Below the pieces are notes generated by a model, which made no database searches, was not told where the DNA came from, and worked only from the letters and a program-made list of their open reading frames with translations. A program made the translations under genes and the position numbers. Source: Cymbidium sinense (Eukaryota > Streptophyta > Magnoliopsida > Asparagales > Orchidaceae). From it: a stretch of DNA of 64,000 nucleotides. This document shows, in pieces, positions 11,341 to 21,780 of the stretch (the first letter of the stretch is position 1; each line of letters begins with the position of its first letter). The DNA is taken from assembly GCA_021442155.1 (NCBI GenBank), contig CM038214.1, positions 49,978,703 through 50,042,702 of the forward strand, written 5' to 3'.

Positions 11341-13190
11341 GTAGGTGTAAGGAACCCGAGCGGCATCCTATCCTTCATCGACATAACACAAACACAAACT
11401 AAACATAAACATATAAACTAAATACAAATCTTTTATCTCTGCTACTGAAGTTGGGATAAAGCCCACTGACACTCACTCGCCTAGGTCGACGATTACCCTA
11501 CTAGTGTCACCCGAGTGGTCTTCTTCTTTGAAGGATGTAAGTCTTCTATACTTTCCTTCCTTTGCCCACTACATACACATGAGCCTTGTTAGTTATAGGC
11601 TTACTATGTAGCCGGTAAGCTACCTCATGTTGGCTTCGTTTAAGAGGATGTGAGTATGCTATGCTTTCTTCTTAGATTAGCCTTCATGCACTGACTGGAT
11701 TGAGTATATTTGAGGTTTAGGATAAGTCACATAGTAGTTCCTTCCCTCTTGATTGCTTCAAGTCTCGGTCCAATTCTTCCTCGGGGCCCCCTACTTAGTA
11801 GTCCCTCTAGGACTGATAGCATCTTTTTGATAGATAATAGACTGTCGTGATGATTAGTTCCACTTGAATAGTTGTATGCCTACATGCTTTCTTTCCAGAT
11901 TGATCGTTGCACACCAACGGGCACCTTAGGTTGGTTGGTTCTAATTATGCTAATGGATACACTACTCATGCTAATGGATACATCTTAGGTTGTTGGTTCT
12001 TGCACCTTAAGATACACCACTCATGGCAGATGTAAGTCTGCTATACTTTCTCCTTGAGTTGGCCATCATACACCTATAAGCTTTCTTTTCAAGGCCTCCA
12101 GATAATGCCCTTAGCAGCACCTCCCCCGTGGGCACTATATTTGGATCACATCCTTTGCGACACCATTTAGACACTACTTGGGTTACAATTAGATTGGACA
12201 ATTCCCCTTTCCCAGTAACCACCCCTGTGGTTAGAGAATCTATTATGTGGATGTGTAGATTCTCTCTTGGTCTAAAAAATTTGAGCTCGATCAAGGCCGA
12301 CATAGCCTCTTCTCAGCGTGGTCCCTCATACACTAATAAGGTCCACGTAAACATATAAACAAAATATATTCACTTGTGGATTAGGAGGACACCCTTAACG
12401 GTACCATTTCCCAAGCAGGCATCCTATCTTTACGATAGTGTTAGCAAAACTCCCTATAAGAATTTTCTGACTACTCTTTAGTTGATATAAGTCCCCAATG
12501 ACATTCACTCAGTAGTCGCCCTTAAGTTGGGTTTGATTTATTGTGCTACCAACAAGTCACCCCAACAGTTATTCCTTCCTTTAGAAGATGTAAGTCTGCT
12601 ATGCCTTCTTCCTAGCACAATCATTGTACACCGAAAGGCAACCCCTTAGGTTGGCTAGCTATACCCACGGCCAGTAGACTATCCCTTTAGATTCATAAAT
12701 CTGAGATAGGACAAGTCTGATATAGCCCCTTCTAGGTGGGTCCATCGTATATTGACATGGTCCATAAATTAAATCTATCAAATTTGATCGAGCTTACATC
12801 CCCAACGGATATGCCCTCAATTCAAAATCAAACCAAACCAAACAAACCATATCAAATCACATGAAAGTAAGATAAAATTAATCCTGACTACTTTTGAGTT
12901 GACATAAGTCCCCAGTAGAATTGACTCAATAGTCTCCCTAGGTCAGGTTCGATTTGTTGTGCATCCAACAGGTTACCCTAGTGGTTATTCCTTGCTTTGG
13001 AAGATGTAAGTCTACTATGCCTTCTTCTAGCAAGACACTTGAAAGGCAACCCCAGTTGGCTAGCTCTACTCTGCAATAGACTATCCCTTTGGATTTGTAA
13101 ACTTGAGAGGTCTAGGCTGATATAGCCCCTTCTCAGCGGGTCCAATGCACACTGATAGGATCCAAACATTAACTCAGATTAAATTAAATC
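11341..13190 (+). repeat. 3' region of diverged repeats keyed by GATGTAAGTCTGCTATGC (copy A)
   Basis: Non-coding. The phrase GAAGATGTAAGTCTGCTATGC with CTTCTTCCTAG recurs in varied form near 11533, 11646, 12027, 12585 and 13001. The later copies carry further shared text: TTAGGTTGGCTAGCT, GACTATCCCTTTGGATT, ATAGCCCCTTCTC and GGGTCCA. So this is an old array of 400-550-bp units. It may be part of a long 3' LTR or untranslated tail. Confidence 0.7.
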
Positions 13191-13740
13191 CAATTTGATT
13201 TTCCCCAATGGAGTTAAATCACACCCTTCTCCCCAGTGGAGCCCTAAATCATATATAAACAAGTCAAAAAAATCAAATTAAAAAAAAACCTCCCAATGGA
13301 GCTAAATTAAACCAACTCTCCTAGTAGAGTCTAAATCAAAGAAATCCAACCAAACTTTTATTCCTAGCATCCCCAAAAAAATCTATGAAATCAAATCAAA
13401 TCACAATCCCCAATGGATAGCATGAACCCCATCCCTAGTGGAAGGTTCATATACCATCCCTGTGGGACTCGTCATCTAGATATGCCTCCACATCAATTAA
13501 AATAAAACAAATTAAAGTTGATTTGATCTAAATCTGGATTATAGATTGTTATCCCCAAAGAAACTTCTTTCCACAAATCATATAATCAAATCAAATTCAA
13601 ACCTTATCCTGTAGATTTTCTCTTCTATGCGCTTGATATAGACCTCACATGTCATGTCCATATGTGTGATCCCCTAGTGGATCTCCCTCCATGTCCTTGA
13701 CATGGAATTCTCATCAAATCTTATTTCTTCTCTTATGCAC
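13191..13740 (+). repeat. Cluster of CCCCAGTGGA-like decamers (copy A)
   Basis: The motif appears about every 30-60 bp as CCCCAATGGA, CCCCAGTGGA, CCTAGTAGAG, CCCTAGTGGA and CCCCTAGTGGA, set in AT-rich filler such as AAATCAAATCAAA. Copy D has the fullest set, about a dozen between 58310 and 58830. No coding frame. Confidence 0.7.
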
Positions 13741-15225
13741 ACCTTTAATACTTCAACCAAAATCCTAATAATGTATTCATTCAAATTACATCATCTTAAC
13801 ATTGTAATAAACATTTTTTTGATTTGTGATTGTGCAAGCTCAAACTAACTATACAATAACATGCTAAAAATATTATAGTGTGAATTAACAAACTATATTA
13901 TATTATAAAATATGATGTTATATAATAATCTGCTATAATATAATATATTGTCTGCCATTACACCTTAGAATAACTTAAATGGAACAAATAATGAAATTTA
14001 TTCAAAATATAAATAATGTTCATTTTGGATGTAAAATTGTTATCTTTTATTAGAAATGGTACAAAATAGCTTAATTTTGGTGTTGCATCTTGGTGTGTGC
14101 CATGAATTTGGCCAAATTCTTCCATCTCAACGTTCAAATTAACATATTTGTGAGTTTTGACCCAAAATATTATAACAAATGTTAAACATACTAAAATGTA
14201 CAGTAACATTTATTAACACACCACCAGATTCATATATATGTGAAGTTATATTATTATGTACATTATATTTTAATATACATTTAGAGAATATATTATCTTA
14301 CATTACACCTTAAAATAAATCACTTTAAGCAAAAAAAATTATAAAATTTGGTTGAAAATTGAACATTTATTTTGGATGTAAAATTCCATTCTTTTGATTA
14401 AATGACACTATAGCACACCCCAAATGATGTTCTCTAAAGCTTACCTTAAATTTTGCCAAATCCCATCATCTCACCAATAAATCAATATTTTTATGAATTA
14501 TACAAGTACAAACTCTACTACATCATACTATAACAAACTAAAATATGCTAAACAATAAGTAGTAATACACAATAGTATGTTATAATGCATGATGCTACAC
14601 TATGTTATGACATCCTATATTATAATACACTATAACATATTATATTATATTATATTATATTGCATCACATCAAGGGATTGCTTAAGATAAAAAAAATCAT
14701 AAAATTTGTCTAACCAATAAAAAATTATATATTTTAATTGTATCACTTACATATTTTAAATTAAAAATAATACATTATGATGCCATACCGCTTATTATGA
14801 ATTTGGCCAAATTCCACCATTTTAAGTCTAAATCAACTTTTTATAAATAATGCTAGTGTAGGCTCGACCGCATGATTGTAAAATAAAATGAATTTAAAAT
14901 ACAGAATAATGTATTATGATATATTATGATATATGATGCTATACTATGCTACAACATATAATATTTATTTTGAACATAAAATCTTACTTTTTAGACTACA
15001 AGTGTCGTAGCACCTTTGGTACTACAACCTAATTCCCACTTCAAATTTAATAAATTTCATCATCTGATTTATTAAATCAATATTTTTATGATTTATATTA
15101 ATATAGACTATACAATACCATAATATACTAAAACATTTCAAAACATCTTATAATATCCAAAACCACATCACTACATGCTCAAATATATGATGCTACATTA
15201 TACTATAATATATGGTATTATAAAA
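13741..15225 (+). repeat. Four diverged units of a ~350-bp satellite-like repeat (copy A)
   Basis: Each unit has an ATATTATA-rich palindromic start, an ATTACACCTT-like word, a GGATGTAAAATT phrase (near 14030, 14377, then diverged at 14735 and 14982), an AATTTGGCCAAATTC phrase, and a TTTTTATGAATTATAC phrase. Spacing is about 345, 355 and 250 bp. The block recurs beside the telomere-like arrays in C and D. No coding potential; the 83-codon minus-strand frame at 13958-14209 is a by-product. Confidence 0.75.
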
Positions 15226-15370
15226 TGACTTAGGGTTAGGGTTTAGGGTATTCAAATTCTAACAAGTCAAGGGAAAGTCTCTTGAAGACATATTCTTTAG
15301 CTTCCATAACTATGTTAGGATTAGGTCATTCTATAGATCTACTCCTAATGTCATATTTATTCAAGTTTTG
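15226..15370. other. Junction segment between satellite block and telomere-like array
   Basis: It opens with one or two TTTAGGG units, then about 130 bp of unique text (core TCAAGGGAAAGTCTCTTGAA), then the array. The same piece sits at 40018-40149 and 60371-60510. It shows that all array junctions share one origin. Confidence 0.75.
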
Positions 15371-16254
15371 TTTTAGGATTAGGTTTAGGGTTGGGTTTAG
15401 GGTTTAGGTTTAGGGAGGATTTAGGTTTAGGGTTTATGGTTTTAGGGCAGGTTTGGGTTTAGGTTTAGATTTGGGTTTAGGGTTTATGGTGGTTTAGTTT
15501 TGTTTTAGTTTAGTTTTGTTTTAGGTTTAGTTTTGGGTTGAGGTTTGGGTCAGGTTTAGGGTTTGGGTTTAGGTTAGTTTTAGGGTTTGTTCTGGGTTTT
15601 TTTTAAATTAATAACCCCATAGGTTTAGGTTTATTTATTTTTTTTTTCTTTAGGTTTATTTTTATTTTTTTACTTTAGTTTATTTTATTTTATTTTATTA
15701 TTATAGTTTAGGTTTTATTTTTTTTTTTTCAAGTTTAGGATTATTTTTAGAGTTTATTTTATTTTATTTTATTTTATGTTTATTATTTATTTTAAGTTTA
15801 GGTTAGCTTTTATTTTATTTTAGGTTTAGGCTTTAAGTTTTATTTTAGGTTTCTTTTAGTTTAGGTTTAGGTTTATTTTAGTATTATTTTATTTAGCTTT
15901 ATTTAGGCTTAGGTTTAATTTATTTTATCTTTAGGTTTAGGTTTTATTTATTTTAATTTTGGTATAGGTTTATCTTATTTTGTTTATTTTATTTTTATTT
16001 TAGGTTTAGTTTTAAGATTAGATTTAGGTTTTATTTTATTTCTTTAGGTTTTATTTTTGGTTTATTTTTAGTTTATTTTTATTTATTTTATAATTTTTAG
16101 TTTATTATATTTTTAAATTTATTAGTTTTATTCTTATGTTTATATATTATTTTTTTTAGTTTAGTTTTTTTTATTTTTAATTTAGGTTTAGGTTTAGTTT
16201 AGATTTTATTTTATCTTATTTTATTTAGTTTTATCATTTTATTAGGTTTATTTA

Positions 16255-16560
16255 GTTAGCTCAGGTTGTGGTTATGGTGGTTTGGCCCATGGCTCATGTA
16301 GTCTTGTTCTGTGGTCAGTTTAGGGTCAGGGCCCAGTTTAGGGTTGGGCCTGAGAGGCTCAGCCTCAGGCCCAGGGTTTGAGTCATGGAGGTTTTAGCTC
16401 TAGTGGGAAGTTTAGGCCCAGTGGTTGTGGCTCAGGGCCCAGGTCAGCCTAGGGTGGATCAAGTTTAGGGCCCAGGGTGTGGAGGTCAGGGTGGTCAGGT
16501 CAGGGCCTGGGTCAGTGGCCCAGGGCCTAGGTTTTGGTTAAGTGGTCCAGGGTTGATTAT
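16255..16560 (+). repeat. CCAGGG/GGCCCAGGG-rich block in array 1
   Basis: The G-rich end of unit 1 is written with GGCCCAGGG, CAGGGCC and GGTCAGG. In the matching unit of the second array (41160-41560) the same place is TTTAGGG-rich. The block may be miscalled telomere repeat or a truly diverged variant. Confidence 0.65.
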
Positions 16561-17194
16561 AGTAGTAGTGGTTAGTTTGGTTTTTTTAAATTAACAAACC
16601 CAGATTTATATTTATTTATTTTATTTATTTTAGTTTTATTTTTATTTTGGTTTTCTTTTATTTATTTTATTTTATTTTATTAGTTTTTTTTTTTATTTAT
16701 TTAGGTTAGTTTTATTTTTTTAGTGAGTTTTTTTTTATTTTATTTTTTATTTTATTTTTATTTTATGTTATGGTTTAGGTTTTATTTTATTTTATTTTAG
16801 TTTAGGTTTTTTATTTTAGGTTTATTTTGGTTTTATTTCTAGTTTAGGTTTAGGTTTATTTCAATTTATTTATTTATTTTAGTTTAGGTTTTTGTTTATT
16901 TTAGGTTTAAATTTAATTTATTTTAAGTTAGTTTAATTTTATTTTAGGTTTAGGTTTATTTTTTATTTATTTTATGGTTTATTTTTTAGGTTTATTTTAA
17001 GTTTCATTTAATTTTATTTTATTTTATTTTAGGTTTATTTTTAGTTTATTTTTTATATTTTTATTCTTATATTTATTTTTATTATTTCTTTATTTATTTA
17101 TTTTTTATTTTATTTTATTTTATTTATCTATTTTATTTTAGTTTATTTATTTATCTTTATTTAGTTTAGGTTTATTTATTTTAAGTTTATTTAG

Positions 17195-17345
17195 TTGCTC
17201 AGTGGCTCAGTGATCAGGGCCTGGGGCCCATGGCCTGTGGTTTGTGGTTATAGAGTTGGTTTGCTGCTGGGTTTAGTGGCTTGGGCCTGTGGCTCAGTTA
17301 GGGTGGCCCAGGGCCCAGAGTTTAGGGCCTGTGGCTAGTGGCTCA
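17195..17345 (+). repeat. CCAGGG-rich block in array 1 (second)
   Basis: Same character as the block at 16255: CTCAGTGGCTCAG, GGGCCTGGGGCCC and GGCCCAGGGCCC words, then a gradual return to TTTAGGG. Its counterpart near 42300-42670 has TTTAGGG only. Confidence 0.6.
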
Positions 17346-19340
17346 GGTTTTAGTTTAGATATAGGTGGGATCAGTTCAGGTGGCCTGGTGCCTAGTGGGG
17401 TTTAGGGCTCAGTTTGTGGTTTTAGGCATGCTTTTAAGTTTAGGGCAGGGTTTAGGGTCAGGTTAGGCTCAGGGTTTAGGTGAGGGTTTAGGGTCAGTAG
17501 GTTTAGGATTTTAGGGTTTAGTGTTGGGTTTAGAGTTCAGGGTTTTTTTTTAAAAAAACCAAGTAGTTTAGGTTTATTTATTTTCTTTTTATTTTATTTT
17601 ATTTTATTTTATCTTTTTTTTTATTTTTATTTTATATTTATTTATTTATTTATTTATTTTAGTCTCGTTTTTTTATTTTAATTTTTTAGGTTTAGTTTAT
17701 GTTTATGTTTATTCTTAGTTTAGTTTTATTTTTTATTTTATTTTAAGTTTAGATATTTTTCTTTTATTAGGTTTAGATTTTATTTTATTTTTTTTATTTT
17801 AGGTTTTAGGTTTTATTTTATGTATTTTTTTAGTTTAGGTTTAGGTTTATTTTTTTATTTTATTTTATTTTTTATTTTAGGTTTAGTTTATTTTTAGTTT
17901 AGTTTTGTTTATTTTATTTAGTTTTTTTTTTATTTAGATTTAGGTTTATGTTTTATTTAGGGTTTTAATTTTATTTTTTTAAGTTTTATTTTTATGTTAT
18001 TTTATTTTAGTCTTTATTTTATTTTATTTAGTTTTTATTTTTGGTTTATTTTGTTTTTTTAATTTTATCTTTTATTTATCTTTTTATTTTAGTTTATTTT
18101 TTTTATTTTATTTTATTTTTACATTTAGTTTAGGCTTAGTTTTTTATGTTTAGGTTTTGTTTTATTTTAATTTTTAATTTATATTTAGGGTTTTAGTATT
18201 TTTAGTTTTATTTAGTTCAGGTTTAAGTTTTAAGTTTTAGGGTTTAAGGTTTAGGGGTTTGGGGTTTTGTCAGTTTAGGGTCAGGTTTGTGGTTTGTGGT
18301 TTAGGGTTTCTGTTAGCTTAGGGTTTAGAGTTAGTTTATTATTTAGGGTTTTGAGTTTTAATTTTTGGATTTGTGGTTTGTATTTCAAGGCCTATTTCTG
18401 TCAGGGTTTTTTTAATTTTATTTTATTTGATTTTATTATTTTAAATAAAGCAAACCAGTTAAGGTTATTTAGTTTATTTATTTAGTTATTTTATTTTAGT
18501 TTATTTTTTAGGTTTAGTTTAAGTTTGTTTTTCATTTTAGTTTTACTCTTTATTTTATTTTATCTTTTAGGTTTTATTTTTTTATTTTAGGTTTAGGTTT
18601 TTATTTTATTTTTAGGTTTAGGTTTAGGTTTTATTTTAGGTTTATTTTAGGTTTTATTTTTAGTTTAGTTTTAGTTATTTTTATTTATTTTTTTATTTTA
18701 TTTTATTTAGGTTTAGTTTAGTTTAGGTTTAGTTTAGTTTATTTTAGGATTAGGTTTAGGTTTTAATTTATTTTATTTTTTAGTTTATTTATAGTTTTTA
18801 GGTTTTTTTTTTAGTTTAGGGTTTAAGTTTATTCTTTATTTATTCTTATTTATTTTATGTTAAGGTTTTTTATGTATTTTATTTTATTTTATTTTAGGTT
18901 TATTTTATTTTTATTTTAGTAATTTTATAATATTTTATGTTTTTTTTTTTTTAGTTTAGTTTAGGTTTTTTATTTATTTTATTTTAGTTTAGTTTTTTAT
19001 TTTATTTTATTTTATTTTTAAGTTTATGTTTAAGTTTAGGTTTTAATTTAGGTTTTATATTATATTATATTATTTATTTTATTTTAGTTTAAGTTTTTTA
19101 TTTATTTATTTTAGGTTTTATTTAGTTTAGGCTTTAGTTTTAGCTTTTTTGTGTTTTAGGGTTTAGGGTTAGTTGAGTTTAGGGATTAGGTTTGGTTTGT
19201 TTGAGTTGGATTTAGTTTAGTTTTGGGTGGGTTTAGGTTTTAGTTTTAGGTTTAGGGTTTAGGTTTGTTTTAGGTTTAGGTTGGGTTTAGGGTTTAGGGT
19301 TTTTAGGGTTTAGGGTTTAGGTTTTAGGTCTAGGGTTTAA

Positions 19341-19728
19341 GTTTTATTTAGAGAAAAATTCAGATTCAATATTTCTTCTTTTTGATTTATCATGAAAGTA
19401 ACGCACTAAGTTTTCTAAGACACAAGCAACGACATAAAAAAAATTGAACATGCATATAGCAAATGGAAAACCTTAGATAACTAGAACTGTCTCTACTATA
19501 ACGACATAGTTCCATAAGCAGTTGGATGGCCTTTTGCAATTTTTCGGTTCCTGAACCACCTCCTCGACAATGGATCGGATCCTATCCTCGCCACCACCAT
19601 CGCTCACCACCACCTCCATATCCACCAAGACCTCCAGATCCCCACCACCTATAATAGCCCCGCTTTGCCTCCATCGCCAGATCTAGAATGAGCCCTGGTT
19701 GGTGATGTTCCATCAAGGTTCTTCCGTT
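19341..19728. other. Conserved ~380-bp non-telomeric island in array 1
   Basis: Ordinary-looking sequence between telomere-like blocks. It starts AGAGAAAAATTCAGATTCAA, passes AAGTTTTCTAAGACACAAGC and ends in a CCACCACC-rich part. The minus strand has a short Gly-rich frame, unproven as coding. Related islands lie at 44656-45030, 60795-61050 and 61891-62130, and only the first ~60 bp at 21721 and 47372. I do not recognise it. Confidence 0.7.
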
Positions 19729-20639
19729 TAAGGTTTAGGTTTTGAGTTTAGATTTATTTTTAATTTATTTATTACTTTCTGTTAAGTTAGGTTTGGGTAG
19801 GTTTAGGGTTTAGGTTTAGGTTTAGGGTTTAGGGTTTTAGGGTTTATGCTTGTTAATAGCTTAGGGTTTAGTGGTGGTGGGTTTAGTATTTTGGTTTTAG
19901 GGTTTAGGTTTAGTGGTCAGGTTTAGGAGGTTAAGTTTAGGGTTTAGGGTTTTTAAAAATAAAGTAAACATCAGGTTTATTTATTTATTTATCTTTTATT
20001 TTATTTTTTATATTTATTTTTATTTTTATTTATTTATTTATTTATTTTAGGTATTTTATTTTAGTTTAGTTTTTTATTTTATTTTATTTTTAGGTTTGGT
20101 TTAGGTTTAGGTTTATTTTTAAGTTTTATTTTATTTATTTTTTAGGTTTAGGTTTTTAATTTTAGGTTTCAAGTTTTATTTTAGGTTTATTTTAGGTTTT
20201 ATTTTTAGTTTAGTTTAGGTTTATTTTAGTTTATTTTATTTTATTTAGTTTTATTTTAGTTTAAGTTTTGTATGTTTTATTTTATTTAGTTTAGGTTTTG
20301 TTTATTTTATTTTATTTATTTTAGAGGTTTTTTTTTTTTAGGATTTAGGTTTTATTATTTATTTTTTTATGTTTTATTTTAAGGTTTATTTTAGGTTTAT
20401 TTTTTTATTTAGTTTTATTTATTTATTTTAGTTTATTTTATTTTTTTATTTTATGTTTAGTTTTATTTATTTGGATGTTATATTTTATTTTTATTTAGTT
20501 AGTTTCTTTATTTATTTTGTTTTGTTTATTTTATTAGTTTATTTTTTTTAGGTTTAGGTTTTAGTTTAGTTTTATTTTATCTTTATTATTTTAAGTTTTC
20601 TTTTATTTTAGTTTGCTTTAGTTTTTAGTTTAGGGTGTA

Positions 20640-20905
20640 TAGGTAAGACTCAGTGGTGGTTTAGTGCCTGTGGCTCAGGCTTTTGGGAGTATAGGGCCTA
20701 GGCTCAGCCTGTTTGGCTCAGGGCCTGGGGCTCAGGGCCCAGTTAAGGCCCAGGGTCACCAGTAGCCTGTGGAAGTGGCCTTTGTGGCTCAGATCTAGTA
20801 GGGCTCTGTGGTTATATGGAGCCAGTGGTCTTGGGCCTAGGGCTAGTAGTTAGTCAGTGGCCCAGGGTGGGTTGGGGTCAGGGTAGGTTGGGCTCAGGGC
20901 CTTTT
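20640..20905 (+). repeat. CCAGGG-rich block in array 1 (third)
   Basis: Words such as GGCTCAGGGCC and GGCCCAGGGTCACC fill the G-rich end of unit 5. The matching stretch at about 46070-46435 is TTTAGGG with few exceptions. Confidence 0.6.
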
Positions 20906-21720
20906 TAAATCAAGCAAACCCAGCCAGTATGTTTATTTATTTATCTTGATTATTTATTTATTTATTTATCTTTATTTTAGGTTTATTTTATTTTATCTTG
21001 TTTATTTATTTTATGTTTTTTATTAGTTTAGTTTTTTATTTTGTTTTATTTTTAAGTTTAGTTTAGTTTATGTTTATTTTTAGTTTATTTTATTTTTATT
21101 TTATTTTAAGTTTAGGTTTTTTTCTTATTTTAGGTTTAGATTTTATTTTATTTTGCAGGTTTAGGTTTTAGGTTTTATTTTAGGTTTATTTTAAGTTTTT
21201 ATTTTAGTTTAGTTTAATTATTTATTTTATTTTATTTTTTGGTTTAGTTTAGTTTATTTAGGTTTAGGTTTAGGTTTTATTTATTTTAGTTTAGTTTATT
21301 TTAGTTTAGGTTTATGTTTATATTATTTTGTTTATTTTAAGTTTTTAGGGTTTAGGTTTATTTTATTATTTTGAGGTTTAGGTTTTATTTAGTTTTATTT
21401 TATTTTATTTTTGGTTTACTTTATTTTACATTTAGTTTTATTTTATTTATAATTTTATTTTATGTTTATTTTATTTTAGTTTTTATTTATTTTAGTTTTA
21501 GTTTTATTTTATTTTATTTTATTTTTTATTTTATATAGGTTTAGGTTTTTATTTATTTTATTTTTATGTTTTATTTAGTTTAAGTTTAGGTTTTAGGTTT
21601 TAGGTTTATTTAGGGTTTAGGGTTTAGGGTTTAGGGTTTAGGGTTTGGGGTTAGTTTGGGGTTTAGGTTTAGTTTAGGTGGTTCAGTTTTAGTTTAGGTT
21701 TAGGGTTTTTGGTTTTTTTA

Positions 21721-21780
21721 AGAGAACAAATTCATATTCAAAATTTCTTCTTTTGATTTCATCAACCAAGTAACAAACCA
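21721..21780. other. Truncated island, joined to copy B
   Basis: The first ~60 bp of the 380-bp island (AGAGAACAAATTCATATTCA, then CATCAACCAAGTAAC) run straight into the GGAAGTGAGG core of copy B. The rest of the island is missing, so this is a deletion or insertion junction. The identical junction is at 47372-47431. Confidence 0.7.

Larger units (their letters stand above)
262..15225 (+). mobile_element. Composite repeat copy A: decayed Tat-lineage Ty3/gypsy retrotransposon with satellite-like tail
   Basis: This is the longest of four related copies. The visible order is AT-rich 5' leader, GTCAA-rich domain, protease, reverse transcriptase, RNase H, second (archaeal-type) RNase H, integrase, 3' repeat region and ~350-bp satellite-like repeats. 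The dual RNase H and the protease and RT wording are typical of the Tat clade. I could not find a pair of LTRs, a primer binding site or a gag gene, so the true element ends are unknown and the boundaries here are simply the flanking telomere-like blocks. Unlike B and D it extends about 2.3 kb further 5' than the shared region. All domains are broken by stops or frameshifts. Confidence 0.8.
15371..21720 (+). repeat. Interstitial telomere-like array 1, ~1-kb higher-order periodicity
   Basis: The array mixes TTTAGGG, TTTAGG and TTTTA words. A landmark (poly-T, AAATTAA-like, TAAACC or AACCCC, TAGG) recurs near 15598, 16580, 17542, 18405, 19950 and 20904, so units are about 0.86-1.0 kb with one longer unit holding the island at 19341. 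Each unit starts T-rich and ends G-rich. Perfect heptamers occur only in short runs, for example near 21610-21645. All G-strand repeats are on the + strand. Confidence 0.8.

Noticed and set aside
12007..12303. 98-codon minus-strand frame repeated at 36859-37200
   Set aside because: Non-coding 3' repeat region; conservation is explained by the A/C duplication, and copy D has only a short broken form.
11341..15225. 3' LTR paired with a 5' LTR at 262-4260
   Set aside because: I compared key phrases of the two regions and found no shared text; without alignment a weak match cannot be excluded, but nothing supports a pair.
18294..18485. 63-codon hydrophobic frame in array 1
   Set aside because: Translation of T-rich telomere-like repeat; composition artefact.
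15371..21720. A true chromosome end
   Set aside because: Arrays are flanked on both sides by element sequence and are degenerate, so at most interstitial or subtelomeric in this assembly.
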